A stretch of DNA of 64,000 nucleotides. It comes from Roseibium sediminis. Lineage in GTDB: Bacteria > Pseudomonadota > Alphaproteobacteria > Rhizobiales > Stappiaceae. Under the pieces are notes generated by a model. It was given only the letters and a program-made list of their open reading frames with translations, did no database searches and was not told the DNA's origin. Of this stretch, positions 10,222-17,043 are shown piece after piece. A program made the position numbers and the translations under genes. The stretch's first letter is position 1, and the number at the start of each line of letters is the position of its first letter. The stretch is from assembly GCF_008711325.1 (NCBI RefSeq), contig NZ_VXDB01000009.1, positions 147,066 through 211,065 on the forward strand. The letters run 5' to 3'.

Positions 10222-10241
10222 ATGTTTCAAGATTGAAATAT
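10222..10241. promoter_or_regulatory. Candidate MarR operator between the monooxygenase and kynB genes
   Basis: A 20-base palindrome built on TTTCAAGATTGAAA, with outer AT pairs extending the symmetry to eight of nine positions per arm. A further ATATTTCA half-site starts 15 bases to the left. It lies in the 135-base divergent gap of a MarR-encoding operon, where it could control both directions. This is sequence symmetry only; no binding data can be seen. Confidence 0.5.
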
Positions 10242-10293
10242 CGCAACTGCGCGCATAATCTCCTATCCCTGTGCAAAGCGTGAGGGAGGAACC

Positions 10294-11112
10294 ATGACCG
10301 ACGCGACCGGAATTGACTGGGAAGATGCCTTCGCCAATGGCGCCTATATCGAAAATGCCATGGCGTACCCGGATCGCTGGGCCGCTCTGGCCGAGGCTTT
10401 CCGAATGGCGCATCCGCAAAAGGAACTGGATGTTTCCTATGGTCTTCATGCACGCAATCGGCTGGATCTCTTTTATCCGCAGGGTGATCCGAAGGGTCTC
10501 GCCGTGTTCGTCCATGGCGGTTACTGGCTGAAATTTGACAAATCCTGGTGGTCGCATCTGGCAACGGGCGCATTGGCTCACGGGTGGGCGGTTGCCTTGC
10601 CTTCATATGTGTTGGCGCCCGAGGCACGCATTTCCGACATGACCAGCCAGATCGGGGCGGCAATTGAAAAAGCTGCCAGCCTCGTCAAGGGATCAATTCA
10701 CATATCCGGCCATTCTGCCGGCGGTCATCTGGTCAGCCGCATGGCGTCGTCAACGCCACCGCTTTCGCCGGATGTCTTGCAGCGGCTGAAGCGTGTCGTG
10801 TCCATCAGCGGTCTGCATCATCTGGAGCCGCTGCAATTCACCGACATGAACAAGGATCTGCGCCTTGATGGTGATGAAGCGCGCGCTGAAAGCGCCGCGC
10901 TCCTTGATCCGGTTGCGGGTGTTGAAACCATCTGCTGGGTAGGCGCACAGGAGCGCCCCGAATTCTTGCGCCAGAACCGGCTTCTGGAAGAACGCTGGTC
11001 ACGAAAAGGCGCAACCATTTCCGCTGTCTATGATCCCGGAAAGCACCATTTCAATGTTATCGACGGACTGGCTGATCCGGACAGCGCATTGACACGGGCA
11101 TTTGTGGGGTGA
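10294..11112 (+). CDS. kynB: Alpha/beta-hydrolase arylformamidase (N-formylkynurenine formamidase)
   Basis: A 272-residue alpha/beta hydrolase. It has the oxyanion motif HGGYW (residues 74-78), the nucleophile elbow GHSAGGH with S141, and a C-terminal histidine at 251 or 252 in [10 protein letters not shown]. This pattern is that of the hydrolase-type arylformamidases, which release formate from N-formylkynurenine. It is divergent to the operon that holds kynA and kynU, and so completes tryptophan to anthranilate. A GGGAGGA ribosome site precedes the ATG. It is not the metal-dependent KynB fold, so the symbol describes role rather than ancestry. A 24-base stretch of this gene reappears downstream at 11956-11979. 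Confidence 0.82.
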   Translation: MTDATGIDWEDAFANGAYIENAMAYPDRWAALAEAFRMAHPQKELDVSYGLHARNRLDLFYPQGDPKGLAVFVHGGYWLKFDKSWWSHLATGALAHGWAVALPSYVLAPEARISDMTSQIGAAIEKAASLVKGSIHISGHSAGGHLVSRMASSTPPLSPDVLQRLKRVVSISGLHHLEPLQFTDMNKDLRLDGDEARAESAALLDPVAGVETICWVGAQERPEFLRQNRLLEERWSRKGATISAVYDPGKHHFNVIDGLADPDSALTRAFVG

Positions 11113-11217
11113 CGTAGCTGCCTACTGTCAAAACTTGCAATCTTTAGGGTTTGGTAAATTGAAATTTGTTTTAACTGCCTCTGGCAAATAACTATGTCGC
11201 AGGCAAGGGGCGGGATT

Positions 11218-11269
11218 CTTCTTGCTTGTTTGATTTAACATTTTTGATTTTGTTCCAGAAAGCAAGAAG
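11218..11269 (+). promoter_or_regulatory. Ten-base inverted repeat that could mask the start of the immunity-like gene
   Basis: CTTCTTGCTT and its exact complement are separated by 32 bases, and the second arm ends three bases before the GTG start codon. The second arm contains the only purine-rich ribosome-binding candidate (AAGAAG). A transcript covering both arms could hide the start site. The effect is inferred from complementarity alone. Confidence 0.35.
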
Positions 11270-11272
11270 CAC

Positions 11273-11923
11273 GTGGCAGTTTATGGAATTTTCTATGATA
11301 GGATCGGCGATCCAACGTTGGGTGAAGAAACATTTGCTGACGAAGTTTTGGATGGAGATTTCAAAAGCGCCTTTCCAGTTGGGGTAGAGTTTGATCCGAG
11401 TGTCAAGGCTGCCTTCGCAAGCGATGGCGGTCTGATACAGCAAGATGCACAATATCAAGGTTTGCCCGTAGATATGTCAGGATTACCTAAACGTGTCCGG
11501 TTGGGGGGCGCGCACAAGTTTCCGCTTCCTGACCTTCTAAAAGCAACGGGGCATTTTCTAGTCAGCGAAAAGTTGCGGGATGCGATTGAGGTGCTTGAGC
11601 CTGACGTTCATCAGTTCCAGCCTGTTGAACTGATCTGGCAAGACGGCAGTCCTGTGGCCACCTATTTCTGGTTTAATGTCTGCAATCGCCGGGATGCAAT
11701 GGACCGCGAACACACAACATATTCCTTTAATGATCGCATCAAGATTTGGAATTTAGCTTCGAATGGCAAGTTCGTAGTGAATACTTCACAGTCCAACGGA
11801 GCTCACGTTTGGGTGGATAGCAGACTGACCAACCGAACCATTTTTGTTTCAGAGAGTTTTAAGGACGCAATGACGGCGGCCGGTATTACCGGGATTGGTT
11901 ATAGCGAATACCAAACCGTCTGA
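11273..11923 (+). CDS. Imm11/DUF1629-type immunity-like protein, no toxin beside it
   Basis: A 216-residue protein. The segments FLVSEKLRDAIEVLEPDVHQFQPVEL, YFWFNVCNRRDAMD and the closing ISESFKDAM-like block (FVSESFKDAMTAAGITGI) match the layout of the Imm11/DUF1629 family, whose members are thought to neutralise polymorphic or contact-delivered toxins. The GTG start is the only reasonable start after an in-frame stop; the ribosome site is weak. Codon use is visibly more AT-rich than in the flanking genes, and no toxin, T6SS or VgrG/PAAR gene is nearby, so it looks like an acquired orphan immunity gene. The family call is by pattern and moderately secure. Confidence 0.65.
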   Translation: MAVYGIFYDRIGDPTLGEETFADEVLDGDFKSAFPVGVEFDPSVKAAFASDGGLIQQDAQYQGLPVDMSGLPKRVRLGGAHKFPLPDLLKATGHFLVSEKLRDAIEVLEPDVHQFQPVELIWQDGSPVATYFWFNVCNRRDAMDREHTTYSFNDRIKIWNLASNGKFVVNTSQSNGAHVWVDSRLTNRTIFVSESFKDAMTAAGITGIGYSEYQTV

Positions 11924-11955
11924 GTGAAGTGACGGCCTTTGGCGCAGAGGTTTGT

Positions 11956-11979
11956 GGGGCGGCAATTGAAAAAGCTGCC
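11956..11979. repeat. 24-base exact copy of an internal kynB segment
   Basis: The 24 bases beginning GGGGCGGCAATTGAAA are identical to positions 10654-10677 inside the formamidase gene. They sit shortly after the immunity-like gene, on the same strand. It may mark a small duplication associated with insertion of the AT-rich island. Confidence 0.6.
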
Positions 11980-12012
11980 CTGAAGTTGATGACAAACTCA
12001 TGCCCCTCAGCC

Positions 12013-12087
12013 GTCATCCTCGGTCTTGTGCCGAGGATCTAATGAATTCAGAGGTTTGCAGATGCTCGGGACAGGCCCGAGCATGAC
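12013..12087. repeat. Alphaproteobacterial intergenic palindromic repeat
   Basis: Two imperfectly inverted 28-base arms begin GTCATCCTCGG and end in its counterpart CCCGAGCATGAC, separated by 19 bases. Each arm is itself a small palindrome around CTTGT/CAGGC. This GTCATCCTCGG...GAGGAT pattern is a widespread intergenic element in alphaproteobacteria. It sits between the convergent immunity-like and sulfatase-family genes. Confidence 0.65.
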
Positions 12088-12122
12088 GAAAGCAGAAACA
12101 TCCAACATTGTCAGCAGTCTCA

Positions 12123-12141
12123 GGGCAGCAAAAAGCTGCCC
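12123..12141 (-). terminator. Hairpin after the sulfatase-family gene
   Basis: GGGCAGC and GCTGCCC pair perfectly around an AAAAA loop, starting seven bases past the stop codon of the leftward gene. There is no clear T-run after the stem, so it may be a factor-assisted stop or an mRNA-end stabiliser. Confidence 0.45.
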
Positions 12142-12147
12142 CAAATT

Positions 12148-13797
12148 CTAGTCCACAAACTTCTGCTTCACCTTGCCGCGGAATTTGGCGGTGAGGTCTT
12201 CCGGCACTTCGCTTCCGTCATAGAGGAAGGGCAGGATGCCGCGGCGGCCTGAGGCGTTGCGCATCTTCGCCAGATCCTCGTCCGACACCGTCACTCGCTG
12301 GGACATGCGCCGTCCCCATTCGGCAAGGCAGTCATAGAGCCGATCGATCTCGTCCTTGTGGTCGGGACTTGAGCCGAGGTCGCGATATTCCTTCGGGTCT
12401 TCTTGCAAGTCGAACAGCATCGGGCGGAAGCCGCCTTCGGCGTGGATCATCTTGTAGCGACCGTCAAAAATCATGAAGAGCCGCGCATCGCGGATGGAAA
12501 CGCACAATTCCTGCCGCTGGGAAGTCTGGGAATAGTTGTATTCGCTGATGGCATAGTCACGCCATTCGGGCGTCTTGCCATGGAGCCAGGGCAGGAGGGA
12601 GCGGCCCTCAATGATGTGGTCCGGCACCTTGCCGCCCGTTGCTTCCACGAAGGTTGCGGCCAGATCGATGGCTTCCATCAGCGCATCGCATGTTTTGCCC
12701 CGCGTTGCGTCGGCTTCCTTTCGCGGGTCGTAGACAATCATCGGGATCTTCACCGACGGGTCGTGGAACATGTCCTTTTCGCCCAGCCAGTGATCGCCGA
12801 GATAGTCGCCATGATCTGAGGTGACCACGATCATGGTGTTCTTCAGCTCGCCAGTCGCCTCCAGATGATCCAGCAGGCGGCCCAGTTGATCGTCGCATTG
12901 CTTGATCAGGCCCATATAGGCCGGGATCACCTTTTCCCGCACCTCATCGCGCTGGAACGCTGATGCCACCTTGCCCTTCATATAGGCGGCAAAAACGGGA
13001 TGGGGATTGTCGCGCTCGGATGGGTCGCGCGCGACATCGATCATGTCGGCGGTGGAATACATGTCGTGATAAGGGGCGGGGACGATGTAGGGCCAATGTG
13101 GCTTGATATAGCTGACATGGGCGCACCAGGGGCGAGCGCCCTTGGCCTTTTGCTCGTCCATGAAGCGGATGGTTTCGCTCGTCAGCCACGGGGTTTCGCT
13201 GTCCTCCTCGCGAATGTTCGCCGGTTTGTCGGCGTTCTTGAACATCCACCCGGAGGCGACTTCATCGCCTTCAATCCCGGCATTGGCGTGATCCGACCAC
13301 GGGTTTTCGGCCTCGTAGCCCCTTGATTTCAGATACTCGTTATAGGGCGAGCGTTTTTCATCGTAAAAGCCGTCCGGGCCTTCGCCCCACAGGCCGTCAT
13401 CGCGAATGATCGCGTCAAAGCCGCATTCGGTCTGCCGCGCGCCGATCATCGTGTCAGGTGACAGGCCGAGGCGTTCCATACCCTTCTTGTCGACCTTCAT
13501 GTGGGTCTTGCCGATCAGGAAGCAGTCCATGCCGTTGTCGCGAAGGTGATCGCCAAGGGTCATTTCACCGACACGCAGGGGAAAGCCGTTCCACATGGCC
13601 CCGTGGCTGGACGTGTAGCGCCCGGTGTAAAAGCTCATGCGCGATGCACCGCAGATCGGCGACTGGCAATAGGCGTTGGTGAAGCGGACGCCCATCTTTG
13701 CGACGCGGTCGAAATTGGGGGTCTGCAATGTCGGGTGACCAGCGCAGCTGAGATAGTCGAAGCGCAGCTGGTCGTACATGATGAAAAGAATGTTCAA
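12148..13797 (-). CDS. Sulfatase/phosphonate-monoester-hydrolase-type formylglycine enzyme
   Basis: A 549-residue member of the alkaline phosphatase/sulfatase superfamily. Metal ligands D9 and neighbouring Q10 lie in MNILFIMYDQLRFDYL. The nucleophile box is C49-G-A-S-R53 inside CQSPICGASRMSFYTGRY, where C49 would be matured to formylglycine. The second metal site is VVTSDHGDYLGDH. There is no signal peptide, so it is cytoplasmic, as for phosphonate monoester hydrolases. It lies downstream of the isomerase and dehydrogenase genes of the sugar-acid locus, so a sulfated or phosphorylated sugar acid is a possible substrate. Whether it acts on sulfate or phosphate esters cannot be read from the sequence. 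Confidence 0.82.
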   Translation of the reverse strand: MNILFIMYDQLRFDYLSCAGHPTLQTPNFDRVAKMGVRFTNAYCQSPICGASRMSFYTGRYTSSHGAMWNGFPLRVGEMTLGDHLRDNGMDCFLIGKTHMKVDKKGMERLGLSPDTMIGARQTECGFDAIIRDDGLWGEGPDGFYDEKRSPYNEYLKSRGYEAENPWSDHANAGIEGDEVASGWMFKNADKPANIREEDSETPWLTSETIRFMDEQKAKGARPWCAHVSYIKPHWPYIVPAPYHDMYSTADMIDVARDPSERDNPHPVFAAYMKGKVASAFQRDEVREKVIPAYMGLIKQCDDQLGRLLDHLEATGELKNTMIVVTSDHGDYLGDHWLGEKDMFHDPSVKIPMIVYDPRKEADATRGKTCDALMEAIDLAATFVEATGGKVPDHIIEGRSLLPWLHGKTPEWRDYAISEYNYSQTSQRQELCVSIRDARLFMIFDGRYKMIHAEGGFRPMLFDLQEDPKEYRDLGSSPDHKDEIDRLYDCLAEWGRRMSQRVTVSDEDLAKMRNASGRRGILPFLYDGSEVPEDLTAKFRGKVKQKFVD

Positions 13798-13841
13798 ATG
13801 ATCCTCCCGCGCCGACTTCTGCCGGTCTTGCCCGTTTGATC

Positions 13842-13867
13842 AAGGCTGTGTGGACGAATTGAGATTC
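13842..13867. mobile_element. Solo insertion-sequence end related to the MITE-like element
   Basis: AAGGCTGTGTGGACGAATTG shares its first 14 bases after the lead A with the terminal repeat of the element at 209-479 and then drifts. No matching inverted end is found in the remaining 93 bases before the next gene. It looks like the footprint of an eroded IS5-like insertion in the gap between the sulfatase-family and isomerase genes. Confidence 0.5.
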
Positions 13868-13960
13868 GGCTGCGGGAGAATAGCCGGAATTCATTCACCG
13901 TGGCGAAAAACACCGGCTTATCCAGAGAGGGCGCGGCAACAGGGTTACAGCCCTTGTCAG

Positions 13961-14824
13961 CTATCCGAATATCTTCTTGAAGCGATCGATCCCGAGCCGG
14001 AAACCATCCTCGAAATTGCCGTTACCAGGGTGGTAGACACTCTCAAAGGAGATCACCCCGTCATAGCCATCAGCCCTCAGCGCATCTGCCATAGGTTGGA
14101 AAAGCGGAGCCAGCTGGCCTTCGCCCATGCGCCGGACTTCCAGTGTGGCGCGGGGCGTGTCGACCTGCACATCCTTGATGTGGACATGGCCGAGATAGCC
14201 GCTGCGAACCTCGTCATAGCCTTCGGGATAGGCGCGCTCGTGGCACCAGCAATTGTTGGCCGGGTCCCACAGGACCTTAAGCGTGTCCTTGGCGTCGAGG
14301 TCATCGATCAGCTTTCTGGCCGTGTAGTTGGAATTGACCATCGTGCCGTTTCCGGTCTCAACCACCAGAATGACGCCTTCCTTCCTGGCCAGTTCCACGG
14401 CAGGGGCGATCATCGGCGGCATGGTGTCCCAAGCTCCCTTGGCGACGTTCCATTGTTCGGCGCCATTGTGGCCCCACAGGATCTGCTCCTTTTTCTGGGT
14501 CATGATGCGCACCAGCGGCGAGCCGACTATGTGGGCCATGTCGATGACCCGTTTCAGGGCATCCATGTGTTTTGTGTGAAGCTCATCGCCCGGACGATTG
14601 GCCGTTGTCATGCCGGCAAAGATATGGCGGGAGAGGCAGGACACGGGCTTGCCACGGTCCCGCAGAAGTCTGTCGATCTCGCGGATTTCCTCGGCGGAGT
14701 GGTCGCCGACTTCCTTGTCACCAACAAACTGGAGTTCGGCATAGTCGAGGCCAAACTCATCCATCACATCGACTGCGTGTTTCAGATCGCGGCTGATGCC
14801 GTCGCAAATGACACCGAGTTTCAT
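13961..14824 (-). CDS. Sugar phosphate isomerase/epimerase family TIM-barrel protein
   Basis: A 287-residue xylose-isomerase-like TIM barrel. Metal-ligand segments visible in order are VVETGNG (E), LWDPANNCW (D), YLGHVHIKDV (H) and VISFESVYHPG (E), the usual divalent-metal set of this family. Members isomerise or epimerise sugars, inositols and hydroxypyruvate-type acids, or act as dehydratases, so the reaction stays open. It follows the dehydrogenase gene by three bases in a leftward unit with the GntR operator ahead of it. That places it in the same sugar-acid pathway. Confidence 0.8.
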   Translation of the reverse strand: MKLGVICDGISRDLKHAVDVMDEFGLDYAELQFVGDKEVGDHSAEEIREIDRLLRDRGKPVSCLSRHIFAGMTTANRPGDELHTKHMDALKRVIDMAHIVGSPLVRIMTQKKEQILWGHNGAEQWNVAKGAWDTMPPMIAPAVELARKEGVILVVETGNGTMVNSNYTARKLIDDLDAKDTLKVLWDPANNCWCHERAYPEGYDEVRSGYLGHVHIKDVQVDTPRATLEVRRMGEGQLAPLFQPMADALRADGYDGVISFESVYHPGNGNFEDGFRLGIDRFKKIFG

Positions 14825-14827
14825 GGC

Positions 14828-15742
14828 TCATTTCCCCCCGGTCTTGCGGGCACCGTCCCGGTGTAGTTCCGCACCGACGATGTCCTCGATGACACGGGTG
14901 CAGACCCAGTTGTCGCCATTTGGATATTTCGTGCGCCCAGCGTGGAAAATCTGCATGGCAGAACCTGCGGTATGCAAGGGGACGCCCAGCTCCTCTCCAA
15001 GGTTCATGGAGATCGTGAGGTCCTTGTGCATCGTGTTGATGTGGCTGCCGGTGCCTTCAAACTGGCGGTCGATGATCTTCTGCAAGGCGTTGTTGACCAC
15101 ACCGCAGCCGGCAGAGGAGGTGGAGAAGACCTTCAGCAGCACATCGCCCGAAACTCCGGCCTTGGCGGCGAGGGCCGCCGCCTCGAAAGTGGCGGAGAAC
15201 TGCGCGCCGATGAGGGACTGGAGGCAGGCCTTCACGGTCTGTCCGTCTCCCGGCTTGTCTCCAACCCGGTGAATGTTTGCGGACACGGCTTCCATTACCG
15301 GGGCAAACCGGTCCAGAACCGCATCCGGCGCAGCGGCCATCATGGTCAGTGTGCCGCCCTGAGCGCCCGGAAAGCCGCCAGACACCGGACTGTCGATGAG
15401 ATGGATGCCCGAGCCATCCATCGCAGCGCCGATCTCACGGGCTTCGCGGGGTTTGATTGTGGCTGTGAGAATGACGGCGCTGCCGGGTTTGAGCGAAGAG
15501 GTCAAACCGCCTTCACCAAGGATCACGGCCTTGGCCTGATCCCCATTCATGACCATGACATAGACCGCATCGGAATTGGCTCCGACATCGGCCACCGATG
15601 TCGCGGGCCGTCCGCCCATGTCCTCAAAGGCGCTCATACGTTGCGGGGACAGGTCGAGCCCCGTTGTTTCAAATCCGTTCGCTATCAGATTTTTAGCGAG
15701 GCCACTGCCCATATCGCCGAGGCCGATCACTCCAGCTTTCAT
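14828..15742 (-). CDS. 3-Hydroxyisobutyrate-dehydrogenase-family oxidoreductase (beta-hydroxyacid dehydrogenase) A
   Basis: A 304-residue beta-hydroxyacid dehydrogenase. The Rossmann loop GLGDMGSGLAKNL is at the N-terminus. The substrate-binding DSPVSGGFPGAQGGTLTMM and the catalytic lysine position in DGQTVKACLQSLIGAQ follow. The ATG at 15742 is preceded by TTGGGAGGAA, a strong ribosome site; upstream codons were dropped. The family includes tartronate-semialdehyde reductase and threonate/L-gulonate-type dehydrogenases. Position beside an isomerase and a TRAP carrier suggests oxidation or reduction of a sugar acid. It is the first gene behind the operator at 15867. Confidence 0.83.
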   Translation of the reverse strand: MKAGVIGLGDMGSGLAKNLIANGFETTGLDLSPQRMSAFEDMGGRPATSVADVGANSDAVYVMVMNGDQAKAVILGEGGLTSSLKPGSAVILTATIKPREAREIGAAMDGSGIHLIDSPVSGGFPGAQGGTLTMMAAAPDAVLDRFAPVMEAVSANIHRVGDKPGDGQTVKACLQSLIGAQFSATFEAAALAAKAGVSGDVLLKVFSTSSAGCGVVNNALQKIIDRQFEGTGSHINTMHKDLTISMNLGEELGVPLHTAGSAMQIFHAGRTKYPNGDNWVCTRVIEDIVGAELHRDGARKTGGK

Positions 15743-15866
15743 CTTTGCTGTTCCTCCCAAGGTGAGCGGATCGGTGGTCAGTCACTCGATTCTTTGAGGC
15801 AGGATGCCGGACTGCCCGATGCGCCTTCCGTCTTGAACGCTATAACGGGAATTAGGGTGACGCAAG

Positions 15867-15883
15867 GAAACATATGATGTTTC
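15867..15883. promoter_or_regulatory. GntR operator copy 1
   Basis: GAAACAT-ATG-ATGTTTC is a perfect palindrome with seven-base arms around three bases. It precedes the leftward dehydrogenase-isomerase-sulfatase unit by 125 bases. Two near-identical copies precede the divergent GntR gene. The repetition in one regulatory gap is the evidence that this is a real binding site. Confidence 0.65.
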
Positions 15884-15992
15884 AATTGGAAGTACTGGAC
15901 ATTTTGGCTTCAGGCCCTGATTGTGAGATTTGTCAGGGGCTTCAATCGATTTAAACTGCTTGACATGCCGTAGCGTCGCTGGTTCAAATCTG

Positions 15993-16009
15993 TTTTGGTC
16001 GGACCAAAA
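15993..16009. promoter_or_regulatory. Second type of palindrome in the GntR/dehydrogenase gap
   Basis: Eight-base arms TTTTGGTC and GACCAAAA surround a single G. TTGGT...ACCAA is a core often seen in FadR-type GntR operators, so this may be another binding site in the 428-base gap. It occurs once here, so confidence is low. Confidence 0.35.
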
Positions 16010-16114
16010 TAGTCCGTTTGGTTGCGTATCAGGGATCGATCTCAGATCCGCGAATGGCGTCGCGCATTGGGGGGGCCGAATTCAATATGACCGGTGTGTT
16101 CGGGTCAGGTCGTC

Positions 16115-16131
16115 GAAACATATGATGTTCC
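16115..16131. promoter_or_regulatory. GntR operator copy 2
   Basis: GAAACATATGATGTTCC matches copy 1 at 16 of 17 bases. It lies 40 bases before the regulator's start codon, which suggests autoregulation. Confidence 0.62.
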
Positions 16132-16144
16132 GGATTGACCAAGG

Positions 16145-16161
16145 GTAACATAAGATGTTTC
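16145..16161. promoter_or_regulatory. GntR operator copy 3
   Basis: GTAACATAAGATGTTTC matches copy 1 at 15 of 17 bases and is centred 32 bases after copy 2, about three DNA turns. It ends nine bases before the chosen ATG of the regulator. This argues against a longer N-terminal extension of that gene. Confidence 0.55.
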
Positions 16162-16170
16162 ACTCAGTGG

Positions 16171-16956
16171 ATGGATATGAGCTACTACGATCTTAAACTT
16201 GCTCAGTTTGCTGCTCCCAGCCTCGCGTTGGAGATCGCATCCGATCTCGGCAAGCAGATCGTTGCCCATCACTACAAGCCTGGAGATCTTGTCGAGGACG
16301 AAGGGTCCTTGGCGGGAAAGTATCAGGTCAGCCGATCCGTTATCCGCGATGCAGTGAAGATACTGGTTGGAAAGGGGCTCCTTGAGGTCCGCCGGGGGAT
16401 CGGAACAAGGGTCCGTCCGACGAGCCAGTGGGGACTTCTTGATCATGATGTCATGGCCTGGAGCCAGACCGCAGCCGATACCGACAAGCGTCTCTTCAAG
16501 CTTCTGGAACTGAGGCAGGCGATCGAGCCGAAGGCCGCCGCACTTGCTGCACGTCATGCCAATGAGGAATCCGTCTCGGAAATCCGTCACTGGCTGGAAG
16601 AGATGGAGGCAAACGCGGGAAGCGGTGAGGGGTTTGTCAAGGCGGACGCCCAGTTTCACCGCTCGATCCTGCGCGCGACCGAGAACGAGTTCTTCGTGGC
16701 GCTTGAAGGGATCATCCTGTCGACTTTGATCAGCAGTATGCGGCTGACCAACTATCCGCCGGGGCACCGTTTCAAGGATGTGCCGACGCACCGTGCCATT
16801 TACGAACATATCAAACAGGGCGATGCGGAAGCGGCCGAAAAGGCCATGATTGCATCGCTGGAGGATGCCGAGGCAAACCTTATGCGTTGTCTGGCTGAAC
16901 GCAGTTGCGACACACCGTCTACGGGGCAGGAAGGAAAATCGACCTTGGCCCGGTAA
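16171..16956 (+). CDS. FadR-subfamily GntR transcriptional regulator of the sugar-acid locus
   Basis: A 261-residue regulator. The N-terminal winged helix contains LAGKYQVSRSVIRDAVKILVGKGLLEVRRGIGTRVRP. The C-terminal FCD ligand domain has the metal-binding pattern seen as DAQFHRSIL and PTHRAIYEHIKQGDAEAAE. FCD regulators sense sugar acids and other organic acids. It stands between a leftward isomerase unit and the rightward TRAP operon, with three copies of a GAAACAT palindrome around its promoter. The ATG at 16171 was preferred to an upstream TTG that overlaps operator copy 3. ATG 16177 is an alternative. Confidence 0.87.
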   Translation: MDMSYYDLKLAQFAAPSLALEIASDLGKQIVAHHYKPGDLVEDEGSLAGKYQVSRSVIRDAVKILVGKGLLEVRRGIGTRVRPTSQWGLLDHDVMAWSQTAADTDKRLFKLLELRQAIEPKAAALAARHANEESVSEIRHWLEEMEANAGSGEGFVKADAQFHRSILRATENEFFVALEGIILSTLISSMRLTNYPPGHRFKDVPTHRAIYEHIKQGDAEAAEKAMIASLEDAEANLMRCLAERSCDTPSTGQEGKSTLAR

Positions 16957-17043
16957 CTGCACATGAGTGATCTGGTCGGCAAACAGGCTGGGAGGCCTGG
17001 ATGACGACAGACTGGAATTGAAGCAACCTAGGGAGGAAGAAGG

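Noticed and set aside
10159..10581. N-terminal extension of 141 codons for the monooxygenase/reductase.
   Set aside because: It would cross the promoter gap and the divergent kynB start, while the internal ATG has a ribosome site and begins exactly at the FAD-binding fold.
15976..16006. Possible tRNA 3' end (GGTTCAAATC followed later by GGACCA), perhaps an attachment site.
   Set aside because: The T-stem does not pair properly, there is no acceptor or anticodon arm upstream, and the TTTTGGTC palindrome explains the later bases.
16135..16170. Earlier TTG start for the GntR regulator.
   Set aside because: It would place coding sequence over operator copy 3 and adds residues not belonging to the winged helix.
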